From Colwellia sp. (GTDB taxonomy: Bacteria; Pseudomonadota; Gammaproteobacteria; Enterobacterales; Alteromonadaceae), in NCBI GenBank assembly GCA_013215295.1, contig JABSOZ010000013.1, positions 62,001 to 126,000 on the forward strand: a stretch of 64,000 nucleotides of DNA. The letters are read 5' to 3'. Under the pieces are notes generated by a model. The model was not told the DNA's origin, did no database searches, and saw only the letters and a list, made by a program, of their open reading frames with translations. Each line of letters begins with the position of its first letter. Positions within the stretch are counted from its first letter, which is position 1. Made by a program: the position numbers and the translations under genes. Below, one piece after another: positions 1 through 9,309 of the stretch.

Positions 1-981
1 TATCTTAATGTTGAAGTGATGCTTATTGCTTCACAAGAAGGGCTGGATATAGATACGGTGACTATCGGAAATATTGCATTATCAGGGGATCTGTTGATTA
101 ATAGTGCGGAATGGCTGGCCAATATTTATGTTAAAGATGAGTTTGGTACTGAGTTATTGAGTATGATAAAAAGTGTCGATATTACTTCAAAGCAACTCTC
201 TGTGGGTGTTGTATTATCTGAAAACTTAAAAAACGATCCATTAAACAACAAAAACAGTCTATTTGCTTTACGTGACAAACTGGCTTTGTATGGTGACGTT
301 GAAGTTATTCGCTTTTATCATCAAAGCCTTGTTGAAACGATTGAACAGTCAGAGAATAGGACGCTTTCATTCGCTGAATATATCGGCATTACTTTTGGTT
401 TAGTTAAACAACGTAACTTAGCTGGAATAACTGAATCACATGCTGAAGAAAATCGAGCGGCTTTAATGGCCTTGGTACTCTATTTTGGTACCAATGAGTT
501 TGAATTACTTGTTGGTGACATTTCAATGTTATCAGCCAAACAACTTCAGCAGCGAAATACACTTAGAGCTCAGGTAAAATTACGTCAGAGAGTTGATATC
601 CAAAAACATTTTATTTACTCGGTCGCTCTGCAATTATTTGGAACAAGTACAGCAAGTAATGCAATAGGTGAATTAAAAGAATTTTTAGATTCAAAAAACG
701 GTGGCAGTGGTTTTAGTTTTGCTGATTTGATGGCTGACCGAGCAGGTACTCGCTTATCGATGCTTGCAACAGATTCTGATGAAAGTGCATTAAAAGTACA
801 AGAGCATTTAGCTGATATTACCGATGAGGCTTTACTATTACCTGAATTAACCGGTTTACCAGAAGGTATATCACAACAAGCCTTTGAGTTTTACTATCGT
901 GATATTAATTCTAAAATATATCGCGAAATGTTAAAGAGTATTGATGAACAATTACAGACAATACCTGTTTATAAAGATTAG
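1..981 (+). CDS. Conserved protein of unknown function, 5'-truncated by the window edge
   Basis: The reading frame is open from base 1 and ends at TAG 979-981, so this is the last ~326 residues of a longer protein; the GTG and ATG at 16-21 are internal. No catalytic motif is visible. The sequence is rich in helix-forming residues, and near the C-terminus it has a segment beginning FADLMADRAGTRLS followed by an acidic stretch, which looks like a soluble or periplasmic domain. I do not recognise the family. The gene ends 35 nt before a strong bidirectional terminator that it shares with the convergent proS. The base composition matches the core genes, so it is probably chromosomal rather than acquired. 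Confidence 0.75.
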   Translation, partial: YLNVEVMLIASQEGLDIDTVTIGNIALSGDLLINSAEWLANIYVKDEFGTELLSMIKSVDITSKQLSVGVVLSENLKNDPLNNKNSLFALRDKLALYGDVEVIRFYHQSLVETIEQSENRTLSFAEYIGITFGLVKQRNLAGITESHAEENRAALMALVLYFGTNEFELLVGDISMLSAKQLQQRNTLRAQVKLRQRVDIQKHFIYSVALQLFGTSTASNAIGELKEFLDSKNGGSGFSFADLMADRAGTRLSMLATDSDESALKVQEHLADITDEALLLPELTGLPEGISQQAFEFYYRDINSKIYREMLKSIDEQLQTIPVYKD

Positions 982-1015
982 TATCATAAAGCTTTAAGTT
1001 ACTAACCTTTAAACG

Positions 1016-1043
1016 AAAAACGCGACTATTACGTCGCGTTTTT
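1016..1043. terminator. Bidirectional rho-independent terminator between the first gene and proS
   Basis: The arms are AAAAACGCGAC at 1016-1026 and GTCGCGTTTTT at 1033-1043, separated by a 6-nt loop. The pairing is perfect and gives T-runs on both strands, so it can end the rightward gene as well as leftward transcription from proS. Confidence 0.85.
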
Positions 1044-1201
1044 ATGTTCAGGATGAACGGTATGTCGAGATGCCATGGATGGCAATGAACGACGATGTTC
1101 AGGATGAACGGTCATGACCTTTCTCAGACATCCTGTCTTTCAAGGCATTAGTGCATCCTTGCACGTCGATGGCAATGAACGACGATGTTCAGGATGAACG
1201 G
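1042..1201. repeat. Interspersed repeat, three copies of GATGTTCAGGATGAACGG-type unit
   Basis: TGTTCAGGATGAACGG occurs at about 1045-1060, 1096-1111 and 1186-1201. The last two sit in a longer identical 34-nt unit (1078-1111 and 1168-1201, 90 bp apart) that starts GATGGCAATGAACGACGATG. A further copy, TTCAGGATGAACGGT, lies just after the terminator at 60132-60164. Both locations lie directly behind a terminator, which is typical of short intergenic repeats. The unit contains TTCAGGATGAA, which has dyad character (TTCA...TGAA). Confidence 0.75.
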
Positions 1202-1213
1202 CAATGAAGTATA

Positions 1214-2911
1214 TTATGTAAATAAAGACATAATATCACTGATAGCCATAAGTGACTTATCACCGGTAATGCGATTTTTCACTTCAATATTTTTTTCATC
1301 AAGATTACGTTCACCAATAATTAATAAAATAGGTGTACCAATTAATTCATGATCAGCAAACATTACACCAGGGCGTTCTTTACGATCGTCGAATATTACT
1401 TCAATACCAGCCTGTTGTAATTGTTCGTATAAGGCTTCAGCCGTTTCTTTAACTCGAGCAGATTTTGCCATGTTCATAGGCACAATAGCGACTTGAAATG
1501 GAGCAATAGCTGCGGGCCATTTTATCCCATATTTATCATGATTTTGTTCAATAGCAGCGGCAACAATACGTGAAACACCAATACCGTAACAACCCATGGT
1601 TAAAATTTGATTTTTACCATTTTCAGTTAATACGCCACATTTCATTGCTTGTGCATATTTGTCACCAAGCTGAAAAATATGGCCGACTTCAATACCGCGT
1701 TTAATAACGATATTACCACTGCCACATGGGCTAGGATCGCCTTCTATTACGTTACGGATATCTTGTATGTTGATTTCGCCACAATCACGCTCCCAGTTTA
1801 CCCCAGTGTAAGATTGACCATTTACGTTGGCACCACAGACAAAGTCGCTTAAATGAGCGGCGCTACGATCTACAATTACTTCAATATTTAAGCCTTTAGG
1901 GCCTAGTGAAGTGATATGGCAGTTAGCAATTGCAGACACTTGCTCATCAGTTGCATAAGTTAAAGGTGAGGCTACACCTGCTAAGTTTTCAACTTTAACT
2001 TCATTTAGTTGATGATCGCCGCGAAGCACTAGTGCAATAATTTTTTCTGGCTCACCTTTAGTTGAAGAACCAAGTACTAATAGCGTTTTAACGGTAGTTT
2101 TTAAATCTAAGTTCGAGGTTTTTATTAAACGTTCAAGTTTTAATTCTTCAGTGCTAATTTCTTGAGTTGGCTCTGCTCGTTCACCTTGTGGTGCTAAGGC
2201 TTCCGCTTTTTCAACGTTAGCAGCAAAATCGCTGTTGTCACTGAAGGCAATTTCGTCTTCGCCAGAGTCTGCTAGTACATGGAACTCATGAGAAGCTTCA
2301 CCGCCAATTGAGCCCGTGTCAGCAATTACTGGACGATAATCTAAACCTAAACGATCGAAAATACGACAATAAGCGTCAAACATTTTTTGATAGGTTTTCT
2401 TTAAACATTCTTCACCTAAGTGGAATGAGTACGCATCTTTCATCAAAAATTCACGGCCACGCATCACACCGAAACGAGGGCGTATTTCGTCACGGAATTT
2501 TGTTTGAATTTGAAAAACGTTAAGCGGTAGTTGTTTATAGCTATTTATTTCATTAGCGACGAGCTTAGTAATCACTTCTTCGTGAGTTGGCCCTAATACG
2601 AATGCTCGGTTATGGCGATCATTTAAACGTAATAATTCAGGTCCATAATCTTCCCAGCGACCTGACTCTTCCCATAAGTCAGCGGGTTGAACCATAGGCA
2701 TTAATACTTCAATGGCATTTGCTCGTTCCATTTCTTCGCGAACAATATTTTCAACCTTTCTTAATACTTTAAGGCCGGTAGGTAACCAAGTATATAAACC
2801 AGAAGCAAGGTTACGAACAAGGCCTGCACGTAACATTAATTGATGGCTAATAACTTCGGCGCTGGCGGGTGTTTCTTTTAAGGTGGAAAGCAAGTATTGA
2901 CTAGTACGCAT
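1214..2911 (-). CDS. proS: Prolyl-tRNA synthetase, bacterial type with editing insertion
   Basis: Class II aminoacyl-tRNA synthetase that charges tRNA-Pro in the cytoplasm. At 565 aa it has the length of the bacterial (ProS type 1) enzymes. Motif 2 is seen around residues 145-165 ([18 protein letters not shown]) and motif 3 near residue 450 ([17 protein letters not shown]). Between them lies the ~180-residue INS editing domain that removes mischarged Ala-tRNA. The C-terminal anticodon-binding domain includes a [15 protein letters not shown] segment. It starts at ATG. It stands alone, convergent with the gene at 1-981. Identification is secure from length and motifs. Confidence 0.97.
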   Translation of the reverse strand: MRTSQYLLSTLKETPASAEVISHQLMLRAGLVRNLASGLYTWLPTGLKVLRKVENIVREEMERANAIEVLMPMVQPADLWEESGRWEDYGPELLRLNDRHNRAFVLGPTHEEVITKLVANEINSYKQLPLNVFQIQTKFRDEIRPRFGVMRGREFLMKDAYSFHLGEECLKKTYQKMFDAYCRIFDRLGLDYRPVIADTGSIGGEASHEFHVLADSGEDEIAFSDNSDFAANVEKAEALAPQGERAEPTQEISTEELKLERLIKTSNLDLKTTVKTLLVLGSSTKGEPEKIIALVLRGDHQLNEVKVENLAGVASPLTYATDEQVSAIANCHITSLGPKGLNIEVIVDRSAAHLSDFVCGANVNGQSYTGVNWERDCGEINIQDIRNVIEGDPSPCGSGNIVIKRGIEVGHIFQLGDKYAQAMKCGVLTENGKNQILTMGCYGIGVSRIVAAAIEQNHDKYGIKWPAAIAPFQVAIVPMNMAKSARVKETAEALYEQLQQAGIEVIFDDRKERPGVMFADHELIGTPILLIIGERNLDEKNIEVKNRITGDKSLMAISDIMSLFT

Positions 2912-3220
2912 TGACTAAAGGTTCCGTAAATATCGAGTAATTAATTGTCAGTTATTCTATCAGGGCGGGGCGGCAGGAAAAAGGAAAATATAAAGTGAAA
3001 GAGAGATAATTTAGCGGGCCTTTATTTTCATCAATGACAAGTTAAAGTGTTGGTTGTTTTTACAATCGATCTGCAAGTAAATGGCGGTAACGAAATAGAT
3101 GAAACTATTAGACTTATAAAAATGAGCAGTTTGAATGTTTATGGGTATAGGTTTGTAAAAATCTATCAACTGGATAATGAACTTTCAATTTTATGCTTTA
3201 TGATAAAGTAGCGTTTTTCG
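2912..3220. other. Non-coding gap upstream of proS
   Basis: About 310 nt of AT-rich sequence holding the proS promoter region and the 3' flank of the next leftward gene. I see no further gene, repeat or clear hairpin here. Confidence 0.5.
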
Positions 3221-3658
3221 CTAGTTTGAGTTCTCTATCTTGCTAATATCTTGCATATAAAGTCGTTTAGCGCTGATTATCTCTGATTTGAACTCAGTAA
3301 TCTCAAGTACCGAAAGATTAAAACTATCTCGCCATAATTTAAGGAATCCTTTCCAATTATTTTCAAAGCTACCTTTGTACTGGCGCTCAATCTTTTTTTG
3401 TTTTCCGTTAACTGAAAATTGAAGTTGAAAAGTTGGCTTATTTGTTTTTTTATAAGTTCGAACTCGCAGACCAACCAACCTACCGCAAACACTAAACAGT
3501 GTAGGCATGCGAAGACTTTTAGCAACTTGGCTTTTTTTGTCTAACATAGCTTGAAGGCTTGCAGCTGCTTTTCTATCAAAAGAGTAAAGTTGATACTCTA
3601 CGCCTCCGATTTTTTTATAAGCTCTAAATCCGCCAGTTTTGTGCTGCTGTATGGCCAT
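3221..3658 (-). CDS. Small basic protein with AP2-like DNA-binding repeats (putative)
   Basis: 145 aa, strongly basic. The N-terminus (HKTGGFRAYKKIGGVEYQLYS) and a second segment near residue 65 (GLRVRTYKKTNKPTFQLQFS, followed by a KKIERQYKG strand) both look like the three-stranded AP2-like fold found in the arm-binding domains of phage integrases and in small mobile-element proteins. No recombinase catalytic domain is present, so at most this is a DNA-binding protein. It is the first gene of the accessory region and stands alone, with more than 300 nt on both sides. The fold assignment is inference; that the ORF is a gene is likely from codon use and its clean ATG start. Confidence 0.5.
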   Translation of the reverse strand: MAIQQHKTGGFRAYKKIGGVEYQLYSFDRKAAASLQAMLDKKSQVAKSLRMPTLFSVCGRLVGLRVRTYKKTNKPTFQLQFSVNGKQKKIERQYKGSFENNWKGFLKLWRDSFNLSVLEITEFKSEIISAKRLYMQDISKIENSN

Positions 3659-4484
3659 AATATTTTACCAGTATTAATGAACGATTTATAAATTAAAGTT
3701 AGTTGGCTATTGGGTAATTCTCGCTATATATGCAAGAGTACAAAAGACTTCTAGGGTGTTGAGTATAACATCATGGGTACTAAGGCTTAAGGGATATTTG
3801 CGATACACTAAACGGATATTGTAATATTTTATGAAGGTATGTAAGAAAGATGTTGGTGTTGTGTTAACGAATCATTTTCTTCACAAATGTTCTCGTCTTT
3901 TTCACATGTTTCCTATATTGCCCACTGCTAATGATCACTCATGCCACTTTTTTGACGTTAGCTTTTTGTGAGGGAAAAACTACCATTGTTCATTGTTCTA
4001 AGGTCACTAGTTGCCACAAACGAGCCTTTATCTATTGCACTAAATAAGCATCAAAATGGTCTGCTTAGATACGATATAGTCCATTGATATTTTTGATAAA
4101 GGGACTTCTCTGTGAGCATTGCAGACATTATTTTTTGAAAAACTTAATCTATTCGTTGACTAAATCAGCATACATTTCAGTGTTTACGAATTGGGAGCGC
4201 TTTGTGATTAACGGTGAACATTACCCTTTCTACACCAAACCGTTAAGCTTTAATCGTACTATTAATGCTGAAATATAAGCATTGAGGACATCAATTTCTA
4301 TATGGAAACAATGATAATTGTATGATGCACATAAGACTTAAGATATTATAATATAGTGCTAATGAATACGACCATATTTAATGGCCGTATTCATCAACTT
4401 TCAGGAGCACTTTGTTGGAAAAGCAGCCTTGAAGTTCTAGGTATAATCTTCACTGAGACTATTATGATTCAAAACTATTCGCTT
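3659..4484. other. Long non-coding stretch with first copy of the dispersed repeat
   Basis: 826 nt without a convincing gene. It contains repeat copy 1 (3908-3949), whose tail AGATACGATATAGT is at 4067-4080. A hairpin at 4364-4392 has 12-nt arms with a single mismatch and reads GAATACG...CGTATTC at its base; lacking a T-run, it is at best a weak terminator for the leftward lipoprotein gene. A 64-aa ORF at 4084-4278 has no ribosome site and is not called. Confidence 0.5.
3908..4080. repeat. Dispersed accessory-region repeat, copy 1
   Basis: Core gtttcctatattgcccac with the extension tgctaatgatcactcatg at 3908-3949, then a diverged middle that includes CTAAGGTCACTAGTTGCCAC, and a tail agatacgatatag at 4067-4079. 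The same blocks recur at 6311, 9071, 10386, 11836-11932 and 13060. Confidence 0.7.
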
Positions 4485-4742
4485 TTAGAGTCCATGGTTT
4501 GAAAAAGTAACCGCGGCATCACCGATAAAGAGTACCTTTATATGTTTATCTTCTTCATCTCCCCAAATGCAAGTCAAAGTTCCCATGCTTTTAGAGCAAT
4601 TGTCGGATGAACCTATAACTTCGCTAACTTCATTTTGATTCATACCAACTTCAAGTTTTTCGTAATTAACTTTAGTTAGTTTTGAACATCCAGTCAAAAA
4701 CATAACAAGCGTTAGAATAAATACACTTTTTTTAAATCCCAC
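4485..4742 (-). CDS. Small outer-membrane-type lipoprotein with BamE/SmpA-like fold
   Basis: 85 aa. A lipoprotein signal peptide ends in the lipobox FLTGC (Cys19), so the protein should be exported and lipidated. The mature part (VNYEKLEVGMNQNEVSEVIG) matches the opening helix-turn of the SmpA/OmlA (BamE) fold used in DUF3862-type proteins. Two more cysteines could form a disulfide. The start is GTG at 4742-4740 with a good GAGGAG ribosome site 6 nt away. It is probably not BamE itself, because it lies in an accessory region and lacks a BamE-type C-terminus. Its role is unknown. Confidence 0.7.
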   Translation of the reverse strand: MGFKKSVFILTLVMFLTGCSKLTKVNYEKLEVGMNQNEVSEVIGSSDNCSKSMGTLTCIWGDEEDKHIKVLFIGDAAVTFSNHGL

Positions 4743-4916
4743 CTTTGCTCCTCATTAGGTACTGTACTTTAGTAATGGTTATTATATTTTTTTCATAAGC
4801 TTAGAAACTGCTTACTTTGAAAAGAGTATCGTTAGAGGTCACAAAGTTGTTTTTATTATTAACTTAAGCAAGCTTGTAAGTTATTAAAAAATATAAAATA
4901 ATAAAGAACCTAGTGT

Positions 4917-5480
4917 TTAATTCAGTTCTTTATCCTGCCAAAATTTAGTACCTTTAACGGTAGCCTGAAGTGCTAAACCACTTTCAGTAAAAGTGTATAC
5001 TGTGACATCACCATAATACATTTCGCCTTCAACTGATGCGCCTTTATCACCAGCTTTTGCAGAAGCATCAACATTACCACCAAAAGTCCAACCTATGTTA
5101 ATAAAGTTTTTCATTGCGCTTACTGTATGAAATACCATCACAAGACGGTAGTCTTTCACTCCAAGTCCCAAGCCGACTCCCCCCTCAGCCATATTCATAT
5201 AGGTATATTTACTTGTACGCATATCTTTCACAACGCCGTATCCCGTTCCCGCAGCTATGAATATCAAATTGATATTCGCATTAGAAAATACTGCGTAACC
5301 AGAAGCCGAATTTATTTGTGCACGTGTGTAGGGTTTTGTAGCAAAAAGCTGAGTTAATACTGCGTCTCTCATTGTCAGAATTTCTTGTTGTTTCTCTGCT
5401 TTAGTGCCTGTCCCTAATGAAGCACATGCGGCTAAGTTAAAACAAAAGACTAAACATACTAAATTTCTTATCGAGAACAT
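4917..5480 (-). CDS. YSC84/SYLF-domain lipoprotein
   Basis: 187 aa with a lipoprotein signal peptide ending LAAC (Cys19). The rest is a SYLF (YSC84-related) domain, seen in the segments ASGYAVFSNANINLIFIAAG, GTGYGVVKD, GGVGLGLGVKDYRLVMVFH and FGGNVDASAKAGDKGAS. Family members bind lipids in eukaryotes; bacterial ones are periplasmic or outer-membrane lipoproteins of unclear role. AAGGAAAAAAT precedes the ATG. The gene follows the BamE-like lipoprotein in the same direction at 174 nt, so both could share transcription, although the gap is long. Confidence 0.85.
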   Translation of the reverse strand: MFSIRNLVCLVFCFNLAACASLGTGTKAEKQQEILTMRDAVLTQLFATKPYTRAQINSASGYAVFSNANINLIFIAAGTGYGVVKDMRTSKYTYMNMAEGGVGLGLGVKDYRLVMVFHTVSAMKNFINIGWTFGGNVDASAKAGDKGASVEGEMYYGDVTVYTFTESGLALQATVKGTKFWQDKELN

Positions 5481-5558
5481 ATTTTTTCCTTTTCCATTAA
5501 AGTGTCTATAGCTTAGAGCAGTGTTTCTTTTTTGTAAAAATATTTTGTTATATTTTGT

Positions 5559-6226
5559 TTATGAATTCAATTGGTTTTCGGTGAAATTTGACACTAACTC
5601 AACGTTAGCATTAATAGTAACACTATACTGTTGAACGCTAGGATTCGAAATGGTTATACCGTCATACTCCACAGAATCATCACCTACAGCACTACACGAA
5701 AATGCAACGGTATAACTTCCAGTAGGAAGGTGTGCAAAAGCGTGCTGTGTATATCTGTATCGGTATCAAAAGAAATTGAATCTGATGCATAAGGCATAAC
5801 AACATTATCGGGAATTTCATTTAGAGCTTCATCTGGGTCAAATTCATCACCCATCAAAGCATCTAGGGCAATAACACCTTGATATAAAGAGACAACCTTG
5901 CCGTGTTCAGTATCTTCTTCAAAAACCTTTTCGCATTTGTCACCTGATGTTAATAGATTGACATCAGCTATGCCAGTTAGTGAACCAACTCCGGCTCTAT
6001 TAACGATGCGAATTCCGTGATATTTTAGGTTATATGATGCACCTGCCGCAGTATTCGTCATTGATGAAAGTAAGTTGAACTCAATGGTATAAGCTTGTTC
6101 AGATTCAGTTGAAACACTAACTTCGCCTAACTTGAGTGTATATAAAAGGCCTGTTTTTTGGCAGTAGTTAGCATTTTGAATGCTTCCATAAACTTCTGTT
6201 TTACTTCTAACTGCGGAAGTTTGACT
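5559..6226 (-). pseudogene. Remnant of a DUF4382-type lipoprotein (5'-truncated and frameshifted)
   Basis: A frame of 125 codons (5684-6061) continues upstream in frame to about 6226 (IQNANYCQKTGLLYTLKLG, AYTIEFNLLSS) but then meets a TAA without any start or signal peptide. At its 3' side, around 5740, the frame shifts: the downstream frame reads AFAHLPTGSYTVAFSC, SAVGDDSVEYDGITI and ends at TAA 5561-5559. The joined text matches the C-terminal two thirds of DUF4382 lipoproteins of Alteromonadales as I remember them (YNL..GIRIV, PYA, GSYTVAFSC, DD.VEYDG). The missing N-terminus and the frameshift both argue that it is dead. Its 5' end abuts a copy of the dispersed repeat. Confidence 0.7.
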
Positions 6227-6250
6227 TTAATTGCTTGTGAATTCCGCTTT

Positions 6251-6345
6251 GCGCACTTTGTTGTCAGTTCAAAGTTTCCCTATATTAAGAATATTGTTCT
6301 TCAGCCCAAAGTTTCCTATATTGCCCACTGCTAAAGATCACTCAT
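6251..6345. repeat. Dispersed accessory-region repeat, copy 2 (double core)
   Basis: GCGCACTTTGTTGTCAGTTC at 6251-6270, a first core AAGTTTCCCTATATT, then a second core gtttcctatattgcccac at 6311-6328 followed by tgctaaagatcactcatt. The 5' extension corresponds to the gcgcacagagaagtcagttc block of copies 3 to 5. Confidence 0.65.
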
Positions 6346-6599
6346 TGGAGTATTAATCATAGACTATGACTGCTTTATGAAATAAAGCTGACATTTATCG
6401 ACTCTCCTTTATTGGTAATAATCACTGTAGGCTAATTTTGAAAGAACATGCGTTCGGGTACTGTTTCTTTTTATATGCCGAGCCAGCCTATGAATATATC
6501 AATTTATGCTAAACTTATAAGTAGTAAATACGGAACTCGATGTGAGGATTCTCATATTATCAACCGTGACAATCAATTACTAAATAAAGGTGGGTTATA

Positions 6600-7457
6600 A
6601 TGAAAATCAAACACTTAATATCTATTTTGATAGTGATCATTGGTACTGTCGCTATATCATTCTCAGTCAATGCGACCCATGAATGGGCAGACCACCACTG
6701 GGCTCGTACTTCAAACCCACTTCCGCTTCAGATTGTTAGGAGTATAACTGTAGACTGGGAAAACGAATTTTCTCTAAGCACAGAATATCCCTCTAACGCA
6801 CAGAGTTGGGCCTATTCAGCGGTGCTTGAACTAGATGTAGTGGACGGAGACACCGGCGGAAAACTTCGCAAACAGTGTCCCATGATTCTAGGCAAAATAC
6901 GTGTGTGTAATGCACGCTACGGCGGAGCTTGGTTGGGGATGGCAACAATTGGCCTCGATACTAACGGTCATATCGATCAAGGGACGGCGCAAGTGAACGA
7001 CTTCTTTTCGAATTACTGGAATTCCAAGCCTCAAGAAAAATATCATGTCATGTGTCAGGAGATAGGTCATTTGTTTGGCCTAGGACATACCAGTGTAAAT
7101 GGCACAAGCCAAGGGACCTGCATGGACTACTCCGACAGCTCCCAATACAATGAAAGTCAGTACCCTAACATTCATGATTTTGGAATGCTTGCAGGTATCT
7201 ACTCCCACATGGATTCATACGACAGTTATGATGACGATAGTGGTACTGATGGCGGAGGCAACAGCGATAAGAAGCCTTGCAACGCGCCTCAGGGAAAGGG
7301 GTGCAATCAGTTTGGAGGAGCCAAACCCGGCACAAATCCTATGGGGTTCTTAATTCAACGTAGCGAGAATTTTGAGGTTTGGGTCGCACCCCGTGGAGAT
7401 GGTGGTATGTGGATTCGTCATGTCCGATTGCCACCTAGAGAGTACCGCCGCAGATAG
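6600..7457 (+). CDS. Secreted matrixin-like metalloprotease homologue with Gln in place of the first zinc His
   Basis: 285 aa, with a signal peptide (hydrophobic 6-22, cleavage near SVNA). The zinc-binding region reads CQEIGHLFGLGH at residues 152-163, followed by a Met-turn-like CMDYS at 174-178. The spacing is exactly that of the metzincin motif HExxHxxGxxH, but residue 153 is Gln (codon CAG at 7056-7058) where the first zinc ligand His is expected; His157 and His163 are present. From memory, a bacterial family with CQExGH and a following TCMDY is common, so Gln may be a family feature and not a lesion. The C-terminal ~70 residues are Asp/Gly-rich and then basic. RBS AAAGGTGGG precedes the ATG. 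It stands alone between two repeat copies. Confidence 0.7.
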   Translation: MKIKHLISILIVIIGTVAISFSVNATHEWADHHWARTSNPLPLQIVRSITVDWENEFSLSTEYPSNAQSWAYSAVLELDVVDGDTGGKLRKQCPMILGKIRVCNARYGGAWLGMATIGLDTNGHIDQGTAQVNDFFSNYWNSKPQEKYHVMCQEIGHLFGLGHTSVNGTSQGTCMDYSDSSQYNESQYPNIHDFGMLAGIYSHMDSYDSYDDDSGTDGGGNSDKKPCNAPQGKGCNQFGGAKPGTNPMGFLIQRSENFEVWVAPRGDGGMWIRHVRLPPREYRRR

Positions 7458-8031
7458 CTGCAGCTAACGTTGCGTCTATAAAAAGCGACAGCAGTAATGC
7501 CCACTCTGGGTCTAAGCCGTGTAAAAGCACAAGTGTTTATGGTAGGACGAGGTTGGCTGTGATGGGTCAAAGTAAAACACTTCATCACAGCAGCTAGTCG
7601 GCCTCATAATACACCGTTCACTGGTCATTAAACACTTCTTTCAGAGGCTGCTGCTTCACCCTAAATCACTGTATGGGCTCATTAGAACACTACAATGATC
7701 GTTTAACGATAACCTTCAGATCAAATTTAGAGCACGTCTTCACTTCTTTCCTTAAGATCCAACCTATGAACAAGCATTAGTCACTTTTCTGCTAACGTCA
7801 ACTTACGAGACTATACCCGACAGTTAAATATTCTAGTATTAGTGAATGCTTTATTCCGCTTAGCGCACAGAGAAGTCATTTCAATTTCCCAATATCGAAC
7901 CTCAACTGCAGCTTCGCCAAAAACCATGAATGCACAGTGTCACCAAGTTCATTTTTTATTTTATCTATATTGTGCGTATGTTTATCTGTGTCATATACTA
8001 ATAGCTAGATTCACTGCTTTTTTATCCAATA
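7458..8031. other. Non-coding stretch with a hairpin and repeat copy 3
   Basis: 574 nt. A hairpin with arms GCTGTGATG (7556-7564) and CATCACAGC (7583-7591) may end transcription of the protease gene. A diverged copy of the dispersed repeat, gcgcacagagaagtcattt, lies at 7862-7897. An 86-aa ORF at 7842-8102 overlaps the next gene and is judged a chance frame. Confidence 0.5.
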
Positions 8032-8781
8032 ATGAAAAATACAATTTTCAAATACAACCTACTATTACTCAGTACAATGCTAACTACTTTTGCAGAGGCT
8101 AAAGAAGTTTTAATGGCGTTTAGCCAAGAAATCCCACCTTACATTTTTCAGAAACATAATAAAGGCATTGAAATAGATATCATTTCGGCTGCTTTAGCAT
8201 ATAAAGGTCATACGCTAAAACCTTTGTATTTTCCATTAGGTCGAATTCCTATCGCCTTTACTAATAAATTAGTCGACGCAGCAATGGGAGACATGGGAGT
8301 AAACCTAAAAACAAGCGGAGGATTTTATGCTGATCCAGCGGTAATTTATAACAACGTTTTTATTACGCTGAAGAGCAAAAATATCTCCATAGAAAAACCT
8401 AGTGATTTAGACTTATTTAAAGTCGTATCCTTTCAAGGAGCTGAAAAACGATATCCAAATTGGCTGAAAAAAGTGAAAGAAGAAAAACGGTTTTATGGTA
8501 TTAGCGATCAAGTAACCCAAGTAAAATTACTGCACTTTGGGCGATATGATGTTGTGTTAAGCGACCGTTATATTTTCAAATACTTTGTTAAACAAATGAT
8601 GTTAGTGAACACTCTAGAAGTAAGTGATGTAGATGAACATACATTTACCACTGTTAATCCCGATGATTACCGCCCGGTTTTTAGAGACAAAAAAGTTCGA
8701 GATGATTTTAATCTAGGTTTAAAAAAAATAAAGGAAACCGGGAAGTTCCAGAAAATATATAAAAAGTACATGGAATTGTAA
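8032..8781 (+). CDS. Orphan periplasmic solute-binding protein (SBP family 3-like)
   Basis: 249 aa with a signal peptide (LLLLSTMLTTFAEA, cleavage before KEV). The mature part follows the amino-acid ABC transporter substrate-binding fold: an N-terminal strand EVLMAFSQEIPPYIF, then KGIEIDIISAALAYKGH, a middle lobe with FKVVSFQGAEKRYPNW and a C-terminal helix ending KKIKETGKFQKIYKKYMEL. No permease or ATPase gene is adjacent, so the ligand is unknown; related stand-alone proteins often act as sensors or lost their transporter. No good ribosome site is seen before the ATG (TTATCCAATA). It lies between repeat copies 3 and 4. Confidence 0.75.
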   Translation: MKNTIFKYNLLLLSTMLTTFAEAKEVLMAFSQEIPPYIFQKHNKGIEIDIISAALAYKGHTLKPLYFPLGRIPIAFTNKLVDAAMGDMGVNLKTSGGFYADPAVIYNNVFITLKSKNISIEKPSDLDLFKVVSFQGAEKRYPNWLKKVKEEKRFYGISDQVTQVKLLHFGRYDVVLSDRYIFKYFVKQMMLVNTLEVSDVDEHTFTTVNPDDYRPVFRDKKVRDDFNLGLKKIKETGKFQKIYKKYMEL

Positions 8782-9023
8782 CTTTAGTGCTTTATATTGA
8801 ATATTAATCAATGGGTAATATTTATTTGTAAACCTGATAGGATTTTATGAACGATCTTTGGTCGCATAGCCGTTGAAATAACTAGCTCGTTACTGTCCTT
8901 AAATCCATTGTACTTAATGTCCGTTCTGTCGGATCAGGAGTCATAAGGGGATCATTGATATTAATGACCGCTGTATGTCTGGGAGCTGTCGTTAGTAAAG
9001 CAAACGCTACCGTCAACTATAAA

Positions 9024-9110
9024 GCGCACAGAGAAGTCAGTTCAAGTTTCCTATATTAATTAATTTCAAATTTCCATATTGCCCACTGCTAATGATCACT
9101 TTTACCACTT
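9024..9110. repeat. Dispersed accessory-region repeat, copy 4 (double core)
   Basis: gcgcacagagaagtcagttc followed by aagtttcctatatt (9024-9058), then a second, slightly changed core TTTCCATATTGCCCACTGCT at 9071-9090 followed by aatgatcact and a CCACTT end. The tandem double core resembles copy 2. Confidence 0.7.
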
Positions 9111-9190
9111 AGCGGAAGTTAACTTTAAGTAAAATTTAGCGATATTTTTGTCGGCTATCGAATAAAAGCAGACTTAACAAAGGCAAAGAC

Positions 9191-9222
9191 AAAAAAAGCA
9201 CCTGTCAAACTGGCAGATGCTT
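9191..9222 (-). terminator. Terminator of the PEP-CTERM gene
   Basis: Read on the minus strand: a stem AGCATCTG...CAGGTGCT with a ~9-nt loop, followed by a run of seven T. It lies about 90 nt beyond the stop codon at 9310. Confidence 0.65.
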
Positions 9223-9309
9223 CTTGATGATTATCGACAACATTGGGTTACATGGGTTTATTCAGGCATACCGTCGTCGATACTAGATTTATACTGTGAA
9301 TCTAACTTT

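Noticed and set aside
4084-4278. 64-aa ORF
   Set aside because: No ribosome site, starts within the repeat tail region, and no coding pattern.
7842-8102. 86-aa ORF overlapping the solute-binding gene
   Set aside because: Overlaps the signal-peptide region of a clear gene in another frame and starts inside repeat copy 3.
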